Shown: positions 54,904 through 62,531 of the stretch, in pieces
How the letters are laid out: each line of letters starts with the position of its first letter
Position numbering within the stretch: position 1 is the stretch's first letter
Source of the DNA: a bacterium
Lineage (GTDB): Bacteria > Margulisbacteria > Marinamargulisbacteria > UBA817 > JABISL01
Direction of reading: 5' to 3'
DNA length: 62,841 nucleotides
NCBI GenBank assembly: GCA_018700055.1
Contig: JABISL010000053.1
Coordinates: 1-62,841, forward strand
The notes under the pieces: model-generated
What the model saw: only the letters and a program-made list of their open reading frames with translations
Told to the model about the DNA's origin: nothing
Database searches by the model: none
Translations under genes and position numbers: made by a program

Positions 54904-55935
54904 TTAAGGGGAGAAAAAAGCTCTCGAGGATTGTCCCCCCCTACTCGAGAGCTTTTTTTTGTCTTCAAACACCCCAATATAGGGCGTAATTACAAAGGCT
55001 ATATCAGCGTGTTCAGTCACACTTTCTTGGTGTTGAAACGCGATCCCCAAAAACGGAATATCACCAAGAATAGGGACCTTGTCCTGACTCTCTCGTTGGG
55101 TCTCCGTGATAAGCCCTGCCAACACTACCGTCTCGCCACTTTTGACTCGAACAACGGTACTTGCATGCCGCCTCGACACAATGGGAATCATTAACTCTTT
55201 AAACGACTTCCATAATGTCACTGACGAATAATCAGCATCCACACGAATTTCGACCATCTCCTTATCAACCACTCGAGGCGTCAAAGACAGTTCAATCCCT
55301 GTATTCAAATAATGAACTTGATAAACCACCCTGTCCGACACCGCCTGGCCGGTAACATATGGAATGCGATCGCCAACCCTTATCTGAGCCTCATGGTTAT
55401 TTAATACTCGAACCCTAGGTTTCGCCAAAACCCTGGCTTCCCCTGTTTGAGCTAACCATCGCAATCGTTCAACGAACGACTTCGGGCCGTTTAAAGAGCC
55501 CGTTTTTGAGTCGTAAACAACTGCTACGCCCCCACTCAAATTACTCAATGCGGTTTGAAATGAGTTCAAATCACTTTGCTGATATTCGATAATATCAACA
55601 TCCAGTTGAATCTGAGGCATTGGACGGTTTAATTTAGACACTGTTTTGCGAACCTGCGCGGCCCGTTTTACCCGAGATCGAATAACCAAACGGTGACTTC
55701 TAGAGTCAAAACTAACACTGATATCAGGATATATTTGTTTAATCAAACGGGCAATCGCCTCCCCATCCCCATGAGTAATCGGGTAGACACTGGTCCGCTC
55801 TTTTCCTTGATTCTGTATCGCTGCCAAATCAGTTGCCAGCGCACCACCTTCAGCATATCTCGCATGTATAGTTGAGGTCGCACATAGTCCCTGTCCCAAT
55901 ACAACCCAGGCAAAAACCAGAACTACACCCTTCAT
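54904..55935 (-). CDS. Short secretin (GspD/PilQ family)
   Basis: Secretins form the outer-membrane pore of type II secretion, type IV pili and related systems. The 343-residue protein has a signal peptide, one N-domain (VYPITHGDGEAIARLIKQIYPDISVSFD...LVIRSR) and a secretin core with VLAKPRVRVLNNHEAQIRVGDRIPYV and the family signature VPILGDIPFLGIAFQ...FVITPYI. It is much shorter than typical PilQ or GspD because it lacks extra N-domains. An intrinsic-terminator hairpin and U-run lie inside its last 16 codons, before the stop at 54904, which is odd. Its start overlaps the PilO/GspM-like gene. Confidence 0.85.
   Translation of the reverse strand: MKGVVLVFAWVVLGQGLCATSTIHARYAEGGALATDLAAIQNQGKERTSVYPITHGDGEAIARLIKQIYPDISVSFDSRSHRLVIRSRVKRAAQVRKTVSKLNRPMPQIQLDVDIIEYQQSDLNSFQTALSNLSGGVAVVYDSKTGSLNGPKSFVERLRWLAQTGEARVLAKPRVRVLNNHEAQIRVGDRIPYVTGQAVSDRVVYQVHYLNTGIELSLTPRVVDKEMVEIRVDADYSSVTLWKSFKELMIPIVSRRHASTVVRVKSGETVVLAGLITETQRESQDKVPILGDIPFLGIAFQHQESVTEHADIAFVITPYIGVFEDKKKLSSRGGQSSRAFFSP
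54914..54960. terminator. Bidirectional intrinsic terminator between rlmN and the secretin gene
   Basis: A perfect nine-base stem (GCTCTCGAG 54920-54928, CTCGAGAGC 54944-54952) with a 15-base loop is flanked by six A (54914-54919) and eight T (54953-54960). It can therefore terminate in both directions, and the A/T runs can extend the stem to 15 pairs. It is the natural terminator for rlmN, which ends at 54816. For the secretin gene it lies inside the coding frame, upstream of the stop codon. Confidence 0.85.
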
Positions 55936-56315
55936 CGGAGCAATACCACAAGCGTATCCGTTTCATTCTCTGTACTTAAATAACCTTCAACTACTTGAAG
56001 CCTCGTTTGATGAAGTAACTGCCAAACAACATCTAGGTCATATATAGACGCTTTCGACTTTAATGGAACAACACATTTAGACTGAATTGTGTCACATGAA
56101 ACAGGCCAGCCTTTCGATTTCATCCCCCTATCGAATTGTCGAAGTCGATACCGTATCTGACGATTCTTAAGACCAGTTATCCCCCTCTCAACTCGTCTCA
56201 GTTCATGAGTATGCGTGTTCCAAGCATAGGCCCAACTGATCCCCCCAAACACTATCCCCACCCCTAACCCAATAAGGAGAAAAATACCCCAACAGCGATA
56301 CCCACTACGCCCCAC
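55932..56315 (-). CDS. Small inner-membrane protein of the secretin cluster (PilO/GspM-like position)
   Basis: The 127-residue product has one N-terminal membrane helix (IFLLIGLGVGIVFGGISWAYA) followed by a short coiled coil and a ferredoxin-like-sized periplasmic domain containing two cysteines (CDTIQSKC). Size, topology and position between a GspL/PilN-like gene and a secretin are what a PilO/GspM component would show, but the sequence does not prove it. It overlaps the secretin start by four bases and the upstream gene by eleven. Confidence 0.6.
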   Translation of the reverse strand: MGRSGYRCWGIFLLIGLGVGIVFGGISWAYAWNTHTHELRRVERGITGLKNRQIRYRLRQFDRGMKSKGWPVSCDTIQSKCVVPLKSKASIYDLDVVWQLLHQTRLQVVEGYLSTENETDTLVVLLR

Positions 56316-57006
56316 GATGAAACCTCAATACCAAGCGAACCAAGTCCCCTTGGTGCAACACTCTAGATGATTTGGATAAACGCCATGACTTGCCACCAAC
56401 ACTCACTTGATCCCAAATCAACGGTAATTGCTTTAACGGAACATGACCATCAATAGAGATGTCGTTTTCGAAGAGCCCTAGTGAATCCACCTGAAAGCCC
56501 CCTCCCTCAAATAAAGACAATACCGATTGATAAAAAAAATATGCCGAAGGCTCACTCGAGTCCAAAGACAAAGAAACCGGGATCCGACTTAAACTAGTTT
56601 CACTCCCTCGTAGTAATTGATATGAACTAGACAAACCATACAAACCGACCAACCCCGTGACTAACAAACCAACACCGACCACATCAAGTAAATACCGACG
56701 AAGTGGGCGCCATAAAAGAGGATAAAATAGCCCCCACTTCCACTGAATATAAACTTGTCTTTCAACCGATTCACTTAGACTTTTCGACACTTTATAAGCC
56801 ATATCTACAAGCGACACGTTCAAAGCACTATGCGTGTAGCCATACCAGTCAGGAGTCAAAACAATACGGGACCAAAATGGTAGAACCTCACCTTCGGGGA
56901 AGGGAAATACCCCCTGATTCAAATATACCAACCCAGAGGATTGCCAGGACGAATCACGCCACGCCGTTTTTTCTATCCCAATTACATAATTAAAAGTCTT
57001 AATCAT
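56305..57006 (-). CDS. Inner-membrane protein of the secretin cluster (PilN/GspL-like)
   Basis: The 233-residue product has a cytoplasmic N-domain of about 105 residues, one membrane helix (LLDVVGVGLLVTGLVGLYGL) and a periplasmic domain with a ferredoxin-like pattern. This is the plan of PilN or the C-terminal half of GspL. An actin-like GspL/PilM part is absent. It is first in the three-gene cluster. No ATPase, pilin or prepilin peptidase lies in the window, so the rest of the machine, if any, is elsewhere. Confidence 0.6.
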   Translation of the reverse strand: MIKTFNYVIGIEKTAWRDSSWQSSGLVYLNQGVFPFPEGEVLPFWSRIVLTPDWYGYTHSALNVSLVDMAYKVSKSLSESVERQVYIQWKWGLFYPLLWRPLRRYLLDVVGVGLLVTGLVGLYGLSSSYQLLRGSETSLSRIPVSLSLDSSEPSAYFFYQSVLSLFEGGGFQVDSLGLFENDISIDGHVPLKQLPLIWDQVSVGGKSWRLSKSSRVLHQGDLVRLVLRFHRGA

Positions 57007-57012
57007 AAAAAA

Positions 57013-57042
57013 AGACTACTCAAAAAGATATGATTACGTCAA
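57013..57042 (-). promoter_or_regulatory. Putative promoter for the secretin cluster
   Basis: On the minus strand TTGACG (57037-57042) and TAGTCT (57013-57018) are 18 bases apart. The -10 is six bases before the ATG at 57006. The -35 is good and the -10 is weak. There is no Shine-Dalgarno sequence, so a leaderless mRNA is predicted. Confidence 0.4.
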
Positions 57043-57071
57043 CTTTTTTTATTTTTATATATTTTATTACC

Positions 57072-57100
57072 TTAACACTCTATTTAAATTAAGATATACT
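57072..57100 (+). promoter_or_regulatory. Sigma-70-type promoter for rmuC, leaderless arrangement
   Basis: TTAACA (57072-57077) and TATACT (57095-57100) are separated by exactly 17 bases, each matching five of six consensus bases. The ATG at 57109 is eight bases after the -10, so transcription should begin at or just before the start codon. This is the clearest example of the arrangement in the window. Confidence 0.65.
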
Positions 57101-57108
57101 GCCTGACT

Positions 57109-58311
57109 ATGGAAGCCATACTTGGATTTATAGTCGGACTACTTTTGGGCGGCGGCGCTATTTGGACCTGGTTCAAAAAGACCCAACAAGACCAAAGTCA
57201 TTGGCAAACCCATCTTCAAAACACTTTTGAAAACCTCTCCGAATCTGTACTAGCTAAGAACACCGATCATTTCCTCACTGTTGTGCAAGAAAAACTCAGC
57301 AAACAAACCCAGCTACATGACAAAGAATTGGATAATAAAAAAGGGTTGATCGATCAAACACTCACCCAAATGAATACCCAAGTAAAAGAGGAACTTGGCA
57401 AACTACATCAGTCCGTTCGTACTTTTGAACGAGACCGTGAAGTAAAATACGGAGAGCTAAGCCAGCACCTCAAAACTCATGCAGAACAAACCCGACATCT
57501 CATGGATACAACGTCACAACTCAAGGAAGCACTGTCTAGCTCCAAGACACGGGGATTATGGGGCGAACGAATGGCAGAAGACATCCTTCGCCTATCAGAC
57601 CTCAAAGAAGGCATTAACTATATTAAACAAACCTCATTGGATAACAGTCGTAGTATCCCGGATTACACGTTCCTTTTACCTGAAAACAAAAAAGTAAATA
57701 TGGATGTCAAATTCCCTCTAACCAATTACCTCAATTATCTCAACGCCCCAGAAGCGTCCAAAGACCAATTCAAATCCCAATTCCTCAAAGACGTTAAGCA
57801 ACGGATTAATGAAGTTGCGAATAAAGATTACATCAACCCGGAAAACAATACCCTGGACTACGTCCTTGTGTTTATTCCAAACGAGCAAATCTATAGTTTT
57901 ATCCAAGAATCAGCTATCCAATCACTTCAAACCCAAAGCAACTCTATCGCTGACTATGCTATGGAAAAACGAGTTATCCTATGCTCCCCTTTCACTCTGT
58001 ACGCCCTTCTGAGCATCATGCACCAAGTCATCAACACCTTCTCATTAGAACAAAGGGCAACTGAGATATTACAACTCATGGGCACATTCGAAAAACAATG
58101 GGACATGTTCAATGACAGTGTCAAAAAAATAGGCACTCACATTCAAAGAACTCAAAATGAATACACTGAGCTTACTGGAAAACGAAAACGCCAACTTGAA
58201 AAACCGCTCAACCAAATCAAGCAGCTCAGAGAGTCTCTGCCCCAGGAAGAGATTCCTACACTCAAAAACGTCCAAGACCGTGTTACTATTACATTATCCA
58301 AGGAGGATTAA
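57109..58311 (+). CDS. rmuC: DNA recombination protein RmuC-like
   Basis: RmuC limits inversions between short repeats and contains a predicted restriction-endonuclease-like nuclease domain. The 400-residue protein has an N-terminal membrane helix, a long coiled coil to about residue 145 and a core. The core contains GLWGERMAEDILRLSDLKEGINYIKQ, IPDYTFLLPENKKVNMDVKFPLTNY and LDYVLVFIPNEQIYSFIQE, with the PDYTF...DVKFP spacing carrying the nuclease-like residues. The length is somewhat short but complete. The ATG is eight bases from a good -10. Confidence 0.92.
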   Translation: MEAILGFIVGLLLGGGAIWTWFKKTQQDQSHWQTHLQNTFENLSESVLAKNTDHFLTVVQEKLSKQTQLHDKELDNKKGLIDQTLTQMNTQVKEELGKLHQSVRTFERDREVKYGELSQHLKTHAEQTRHLMDTTSQLKEALSSSKTRGLWGERMAEDILRLSDLKEGINYIKQTSLDNSRSIPDYTFLLPENKKVNMDVKFPLTNYLNYLNAPEASKDQFKSQFLKDVKQRINEVANKDYINPENNTLDYVLVFIPNEQIYSFIQESAIQSLQTQSNSIADYAMEKRVILCSPFTLYALLSIMHQVINTFSLEQRATEILQLMGTFEKQWDMFNDSVKKIGTHIQRTQNEYTELTGKRKRQLEKPLNQIKQLRESLPQEEIPTLKNVQDRVTITLSKED

Positions 58312-58313
58312 TC

Positions 58314-59036
58314 ATGACCAAACAATTCAAACTAATTCTATGTTTACTTATCGCCTTACATATCCCTACTTTTGCAGCACAAAAAACGATCACTATGGGA
58401 ATGGGTATCAGCAGCTTTGATAGTAACTTCAAACAATCAGCAGCTTATCACCTAGGATTACACCAAACATTCCCTAATGGCTTTGGACTTGCGTTTGGAA
58501 TCGGAATGATTGAGGCCAAATCAGATACATTAACATCAAATAAAATCGTCCCCGTTAGCACTCAAGTAACTTATACGTTTAGTCACCAAGATACACTTTC
58601 AGCATATGTAGGTGGCGGATTTGCCATGCTCATCCAGTCGGAATCTTATGAACAAACGAATCCATCTGTTATAGCCAGCGCAGGTGCCTCATACAAGCTA
58701 GACCCAATTACAGAATTTAGACTCGATTTGGAAAAAATATTTAGTACTGATGATACACGCTCTATGGAAATTAACCCTTTAACCGTCAGACTTGGCGTTG
58801 GACTTAACTTTCACCATCCTCGACGAATGAAAAAGAATAAAAACAAGTCCAAAAACAAAGGGCTTAAAAATCGACGTCGACGTGGACAACGCCCAGGACA
58901 ACAGGGACGTTCCAGACCTAGACAGCCACTTTCCCGTGAACGTGCCGCAATAATGCTCCAGAATCAACAGACCGCTCAAAAAATTCAAAGCCAATATTCA
59001 CCCGATAATGTGGTGAATAAAATGTCGTGGAACTAG
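58314..59036 (+). CDS. Outer-membrane beta-barrel-like protein with strongly basic C-terminal tail
   Basis: The 240-residue product has a signal peptide (LILCLLIALHIPTFAA). About 150 residues of alternating beta-strand-like sequence follow (GLHQTFPNGFGLAFGIGMIEAK, LSAYVGGGFAMLIQ), ending with LTVRLGVGLNFHH, a normal barrel closing strand. Instead of stopping there it continues for about 70 residues with a run of Lys, Arg, Gln and Pro (RRMKKNKNK, GQRPGQQGRSRPRQ). That is unusual for an outer-membrane protein and could bind nucleic acid, wall polymer or LPS. It starts two bases after rmuC. Confidence 0.72.
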   Translation: MTKQFKLILCLLIALHIPTFAAQKTITMGMGISSFDSNFKQSAAYHLGLHQTFPNGFGLAFGIGMIEAKSDTLTSNKIVPVSTQVTYTFSHQDTLSAYVGGGFAMLIQSESYEQTNPSVIASAGASYKLDPITEFRLDLEKIFSTDDTRSMEINPLTVRLGVGLNFHHPRRMKKNKNKSKNKGLKNRRRRGQRPGQQGRSRPRQPLSRERAAIMLQNQQTAQKIQSQYSPDNVVNKMSWN

Positions 59037-59254
59037 TCTTTGCAACTGCAATTATAACAACTTGTTTTGCAGGTCTTGGCTTAGGAATCCTTTTCTTCGG
59101 CCGCAAAGAACTAGCTAGCGAATGTGGAACAGTTCCCACGGATCCGGATGCGGTATGCCCTTCTCAAGAAGCGGGGCTATGTCCAATGGAAGATACTGAA
59201 GGCTACCTTAAAATGGCCACTACCGCGACACACCGTGGCAAGGCTCATCACTAA
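59027..59254 (+). CDS. nqrM: Probable Na+-NQR maturation protein NqrM
   Basis: NqrM is a small membrane protein needed to build the iron centre between NqrD and NqrE. The 75-residue product (GTG start) has one N-terminal membrane helix (LVFATAIITTCFAGLGLGILFFGRK) directly followed by a cysteine-bearing tail with cysteines at 33, 44 and 52, plus one in the helix (13). NqrM has this helix-GRK-then-cysteines plan. The tail is longer and one conserved cysteine is not clearly present, so the call is probable only. The tail-to-tail overlap of four bases with apbE and the nqr genes beyond support it. Confidence 0.6.
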   Translation: MELVFATAIITTCFAGLGLGILFFGRKELASECGTVPTDPDAVCPSQEAGLCPMEDTEGYLKMATTATHRGKAHH

Positions 59255-60276
59255 CGTAAAATAAGCTTGGCGAATCCCGAGGTCATATAGTCTTTATACT
59301 CTTCTGGTCCAATACGCTCAACAATGAGCCCTTCTACATCACTCATGGACTCTATCAGTGACAATCCTTCTTCTGGCCCCATCACCATAAGAGCTGTGGC
59401 TAGCCCATCAGCAATCGCACACTCTGGAGCCACCACGGTAACACTCGCAACACCCTGAACAGGCATTCCTGTTTTGGGATCAATCACATGAGAATAGAGT
59501 CGTCCATTATGTTTAAAAAACTGTCGATAATCCCCACTTGTCGCAATGGATGCATCCGTAAGAGTTATGATACGAAACGGAACAATTTTACCATTCAGTG
59601 TAGAAGGCTGTTGGATCCCTATACGCCACAACTTTTTTTCTGGTCGTTTGCCTTGGACACGAATTTCACCCCCAATTTCGACATAAAACCGAGACACCTC
59701 GTTCGCGACTAACACTTCTGCAACCTTATCTACAGTGTAGCCTTTCGCAATCGAGGACAAATCGATCATGACTAAAGGGTCTGTTTTACTAATCCGCCCT
59801 GGTTCAATAAGTGTAATCTTACCGAAACTAACATGTCTTCTCGCATTACGAATCGCTCGCCATTCGGGAACATCGTCAGGCATCTCTGTCTGATCAAATC
59901 CCCACAATTGATACAAGGGCCACACCGTTCCATCCCACGCACCACCTGTCTTTTGATAGACTATCTGAGCAATAGACAATACATCATAAAAGAATGGCGT
60001 CGCCTCAAACACGTCTTGTGACTCAAACTGATTAAACTCAGAGATATTGGTTCCCAGCTCATATGTTGATAGCGACTGATTGATCCCCCCAAACAGCGTA
60101 GCAATCTCTGACTCAATCGCCTTTTCACTCACGAACCTGGACGCATAATATCGAATCGAATAATTCGTCCCCATTGTCATTCCCGACAACTTAACTTCTT
60201 TAGGCGTCGTAATCCACAACCCCAATCCAATCAGCAAAAACAATATCGTTATCGGAAACAACCGTACAATTTTCAT
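59251..60276 (-). CDS. apbE: FAD:protein FMN transferase (ApbE)
   Basis: ApbE attaches FMN covalently to threonine residues of NqrB and NqrC, so it is the expected companion of the nqr genes. The 341-residue protein has an N-terminal hydrophobic helix (LFPITILFLLIGLGLWI), MGTNYSIRYYA and the flavin-binding SSIAKGYTVDKVAEVL with YVEIGGEIRVQGKRP. YSHVIDPKTGMPVQGVASVTVVAP and an acidic ADGLATALMVMGP follow. Length is typical. A TGn-extended TAAAAT lies six bases before its ATG. Confidence 0.95.
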   Translation of the reverse strand: MKIVRLFPITILFLLIGLGLWITTPKEVKLSGMTMGTNYSIRYYASRFVSEKAIESEIATLFGGINQSLSTYELGTNISEFNQFESQDVFEATPFFYDVLSIAQIVYQKTGGAWDGTVWPLYQLWGFDQTEMPDDVPEWRAIRNARRHVSFGKITLIEPGRISKTDPLVMIDLSSIAKGYTVDKVAEVLVANEVSRFYVEIGGEIRVQGKRPEKKLWRIGIQQPSTLNGKIVPFRIITLTDASIATSGDYRQFFKHNGRLYSHVIDPKTGMPVQGVASVTVVAPECAIADGLATALMVMGPEEGLSLIESMSDVEGLIVERIGPEEYKDYMTSGFAKLILR

Positions 60277-60291
60277 GGGCCTATTTTAGCA
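60277..60291 (-). promoter_or_regulatory. Extended -10 close to the apbE start
   Basis: On the minus strand TGCTAAAAT gives a TGn-extended TAAAAT (60283-60288), six bases before the ATG at 60276. No Shine-Dalgarno sequence is present. apbE therefore seems to have its own promoter, separate from nqrF, from which it is parted by 350 bases. Confidence 0.5.
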
Positions 60292-60362
60292 TATGAGCCT
60301 GATCAAGTTCAGTTCATTGTCCAAAAAAATCCTATTTAATGTCTATATTATTAGACTGTGGT

Positions 60363-60528
60363 GATTTGGATGAGATAGGACATTTCTAGATTCGGTTTAA
60401 AAAATTTAAAGCGTGATAATTTTCGTAGCTGGGGAATTTCTGAGTTAGCGTTTTCCGCAGGGCTATTACTATAGCTCGAGGACAAAAATCGGAGCTAGAA
60501 AGGTTTAGCTCGTCTCATTATCCAAATC
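60363..60528. repeat. Intergenic hairpin repeat, family A, copy 3
   Basis: It lies in the 350-base gap between nqrF and apbE, which holds no convincing gene. Outer arms are GATTTGGATGAGA (60363-60375) and TCTCATTATCCAAATC (60513-60528), complementary except for a small bulge. The core stem is GGGCTAT (60460-60466) with ATAGCTC (60471-60477) around the loop TACT. The core region 60455-60483 matches copies 1 and 2 outside the loop. The outer arms share no sequence with the other copies. Confidence 0.8.
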
Positions 60529-60566
60529 GATCAAATTCTGTGTAGGTTTCGGGTTTCTATCGGAAG

Positions 60567-60591
60567 GAGCTTATTCCTGATAAGTGACTGG
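60567..60591. repeat. Family-B hairpin core, copy 2
   Basis: CTTAT (60570-60574) and ATAAG (60580-60584) form a five-base stem with loop TCCTG, followed by TGACTGG. The 22 bases 60570-60591 match 44303-44324 at 18 positions, and both copies lie near a family-A element. Two copies only, so significance is uncertain. Confidence 0.45.
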
Positions 60592-60592
60592 A

Positions 60593-60620
60593 GATAAAAT
60601 TTGGAAGATACCAAAATTTA
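60593..60620 (-). terminator. Hairpin directly 3' of nqrF
   Basis: ATAAAATTTGG and CCAAAATTTAT pair at ten of eleven positions around a six-base loop, ending seven bases from the nqrF stop. The stem is AT-rich and no U-run follows on the minus strand, so it is a weak candidate terminator or 3'-end structure. Confidence 0.4.
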
Positions 60621-60626
60621 TCGATT

Positions 60627-61901
60627 TTAACCGCCGAAGTCGTCGAATGCTACGTTCTCTTCCGGCACTCCCCAGTCATCACACATCTTGAGAACCGCCT
60701 GGTTCATCATTGGCGGGCCACAGAAGTAGAATTCAATATCATCAGGTGCATCATGTTTAGAAAGGTAGTTGTCGATCAATGCTTGATGTACAAATCCAGT
60801 GTACCCTTCCGCCTCTGTCCAGTTATCCTCAGGCTGTGGCTCGGAAAGAACAAGGTTAAACGTAAAGTTGGGAAACTGTTTCTCGATCTTACGGAAATGA
60901 TCAACATAGAAGAGCTCTCTTTTAGAACGTCCACCGTACCAAAAACTAACCTTACGACCCGTCTTCAACGTATCAAACAAATGAAACAAGTGAGATCGCA
61001 TTGGGGCCATTCCTGCGCCACCACCTACATAGATCATCTCAGCTTCCGTATCTTTGATAAAAAATTCACCGTAAGGACCTGACAACGTAATCTTGTCACC
61101 CGGTTTAAGAGAGAATACATATGATGAACAAACACCAGGATTCATATCCGCCCAATCATTCTTAGATCTATCCCAAGGAGGTGTCGCGATACGAATATTA
61201 AGCATAACAATGTTGCCTTCAGCGGGGTGGTTTGCCATTGAATATGCACGACAGACCGGCTCTTCATTAACCATCTTAAGAGCTCTAAGTCCAAACTTAT
61301 CCCATTCCGCTTTAAACTTATCCTTACCTGCAGGGTCTTCAGGGTTTGGTGCAATATCCATATCTTTAAAATCAACTTCCAGTTCTGGAACATCAATCTG
61401 AATATATCCACCAGCTTCAAAGTCCAATGTCTTACCTTCAGGCAACTTAACAACGAACTCTTTAATAAAGGACGCAACATTGTAGTTAGACACCACTTCA
61501 CATTCAAACTTTTGAATACTGAAAATCTCATCAGGAATCTGAAGCTTCATATCATTCTTAACCTTCAACTGACAACTCAATCGAACATCGTCAGCACACT
61601 CAGAACGTGTTAAATGAGGCAATTCAGTCGGCAAAAAGTCGCCGCCACCTTCAGTTACCTTAACCTTACACATCCCACAAGACCCACCACCACCACAGGC
61701 AGACGGTATAAATATCTTTTCATTCGATAACGCTGATAACAAGTTCGTACCGGCTGATACCTTAGGACTCTTAGACTCGTCACCATTAATCAAAAGGGTG
61801 CAATCTTCCTGGCTAACAAGTTTCGTCTCAATAAACGACAACAGCGATACCAAAAGGATGATGATAATAGTAAAAATAGAAATACTGATGACGAATACCA
61901 C
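60627..61901 (-). CDS. nqrF: Na+-translocating NADH:quinone reductase subunit F
   Basis: NqrF takes electrons from NADH into the Na+ pump through FAD and a [2Fe-2S] cluster. The 424-residue protein has an N-terminal membrane helix (ISIFTIIIILLVSLL) and a ferredoxin domain with cysteines 69, 75, 78 and 110, the spacing seen in Vibrio NqrF. The FAD motif is RAYSMANHP, the NADH-binding motif is VGGGAGMAPMRSHLFHL, and the C-terminus reads VAFDDFGG. The start is GTG with AGGAG six bases upstream. It follows nqrE by nine bases. Confidence 0.97.
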   Translation of the reverse strand: MVFVISISIFTIIIILLVSLLSFIETKLVSQEDCTLLINGDESKSPKVSAGTNLLSALSNEKIFIPSACGGGGSCGMCKVKVTEGGGDFLPTELPHLTRSECADDVRLSCQLKVKNDMKLQIPDEIFSIQKFECEVVSNYNVASFIKEFVVKLPEGKTLDFEAGGYIQIDVPELEVDFKDMDIAPNPEDPAGKDKFKAEWDKFGLRALKMVNEEPVCRAYSMANHPAEGNIVMLNIRIATPPWDRSKNDWADMNPGVCSSYVFSLKPGDKITLSGPYGEFFIKDTEAEMIYVGGGAGMAPMRSHLFHLFDTLKTGRKVSFWYGGRSKRELFYVDHFRKIEKQFPNFTFNLVLSEPQPEDNWTEAEGYTGFVHQALIDNYLSKHDAPDDIEFYFCGPPMMNQAVLKMCDDWGVPEENVAFDDFGG

Positions 61902-61910
61902 AATAAACTC

Positions 61911-62522
61911 CTAGAACAACGTGATGCCGGAAAACGCCATAAATGCTAATGACATTAACCCAGTAATAATGATATTGATTCCAAAACCTTTAAGGCCATC
62001 AGGAACGTGAGCATACTTCATTTTTTGTTGAATGGCTGCCATCGTGACGATCGCTAAAAACCACCCAAAGCCTGAGCTAAGTCCAAACACAGTTGCTTCA
62101 GCAAAACCGTATTGACGTTGCTCCATAAACAATGACGCCCCAAGAATAGAGCAGTTTACAGCGATCAACGGTAAAAATATCCCCAAACTGGCATATAAAG
62201 CGGGGCTATACTTTTCCATTACAATCTCTACAATCTGAACCATCGCTGCAATCGTAGATATAAACGTTATAAATACTAAAAAACTTAAATCTACATTAGG
62301 AAAACCCATCCAGGCCAATGCACCAGTACGAAGCAAGAAATGATTCAATGCCCAGTTCATTGGTACGGTAATTCCCATTACAAAGATTACTGCAGCACCC
62401 AATCCAGAAGCTGTTTTTACATTTCGTGAACAAGCAAGAAAAGAACACATTCCTAAGAACATTGCCAAAAGCATGTTCTCCATAAAAATCGCTTTGATCG
62501 CTATATTAATTAAATCTACCAT
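61911..62522 (-). CDS. nqrE: Na+-translocating NADH:quinone reductase subunit E
   Basis: NqrE is one of the paired membrane subunits that hold iron between NqrD and NqrE. The 203-residue protein has six hydrophobic helices and the conserved cysteine-bearing segments MCSFLACSRN and VNCSILGASLF, with the family end GLMSLAFMAFSGI. Length is normal. It lies between nqrD and nqrF in the usual nqr order. Confidence 0.96.
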   Translation of the reverse strand: MVDLINIAIKAIFMENMLLAMFLGMCSFLACSRNVKTASGLGAAVIFVMGITVPMNWALNHFLLRTGALAWMGFPNVDLSFLVFITFISTIAAMVQIVEIVMEKYSPALYASLGIFLPLIAVNCSILGASLFMEQRQYGFAEATVFGLSSGFGWFLAIVTMAAIQQKMKYAHVPDGLKGFGINIIITGLMSLAFMAFSGITLF

Positions 62523-62531
62523 TGTCGATTC

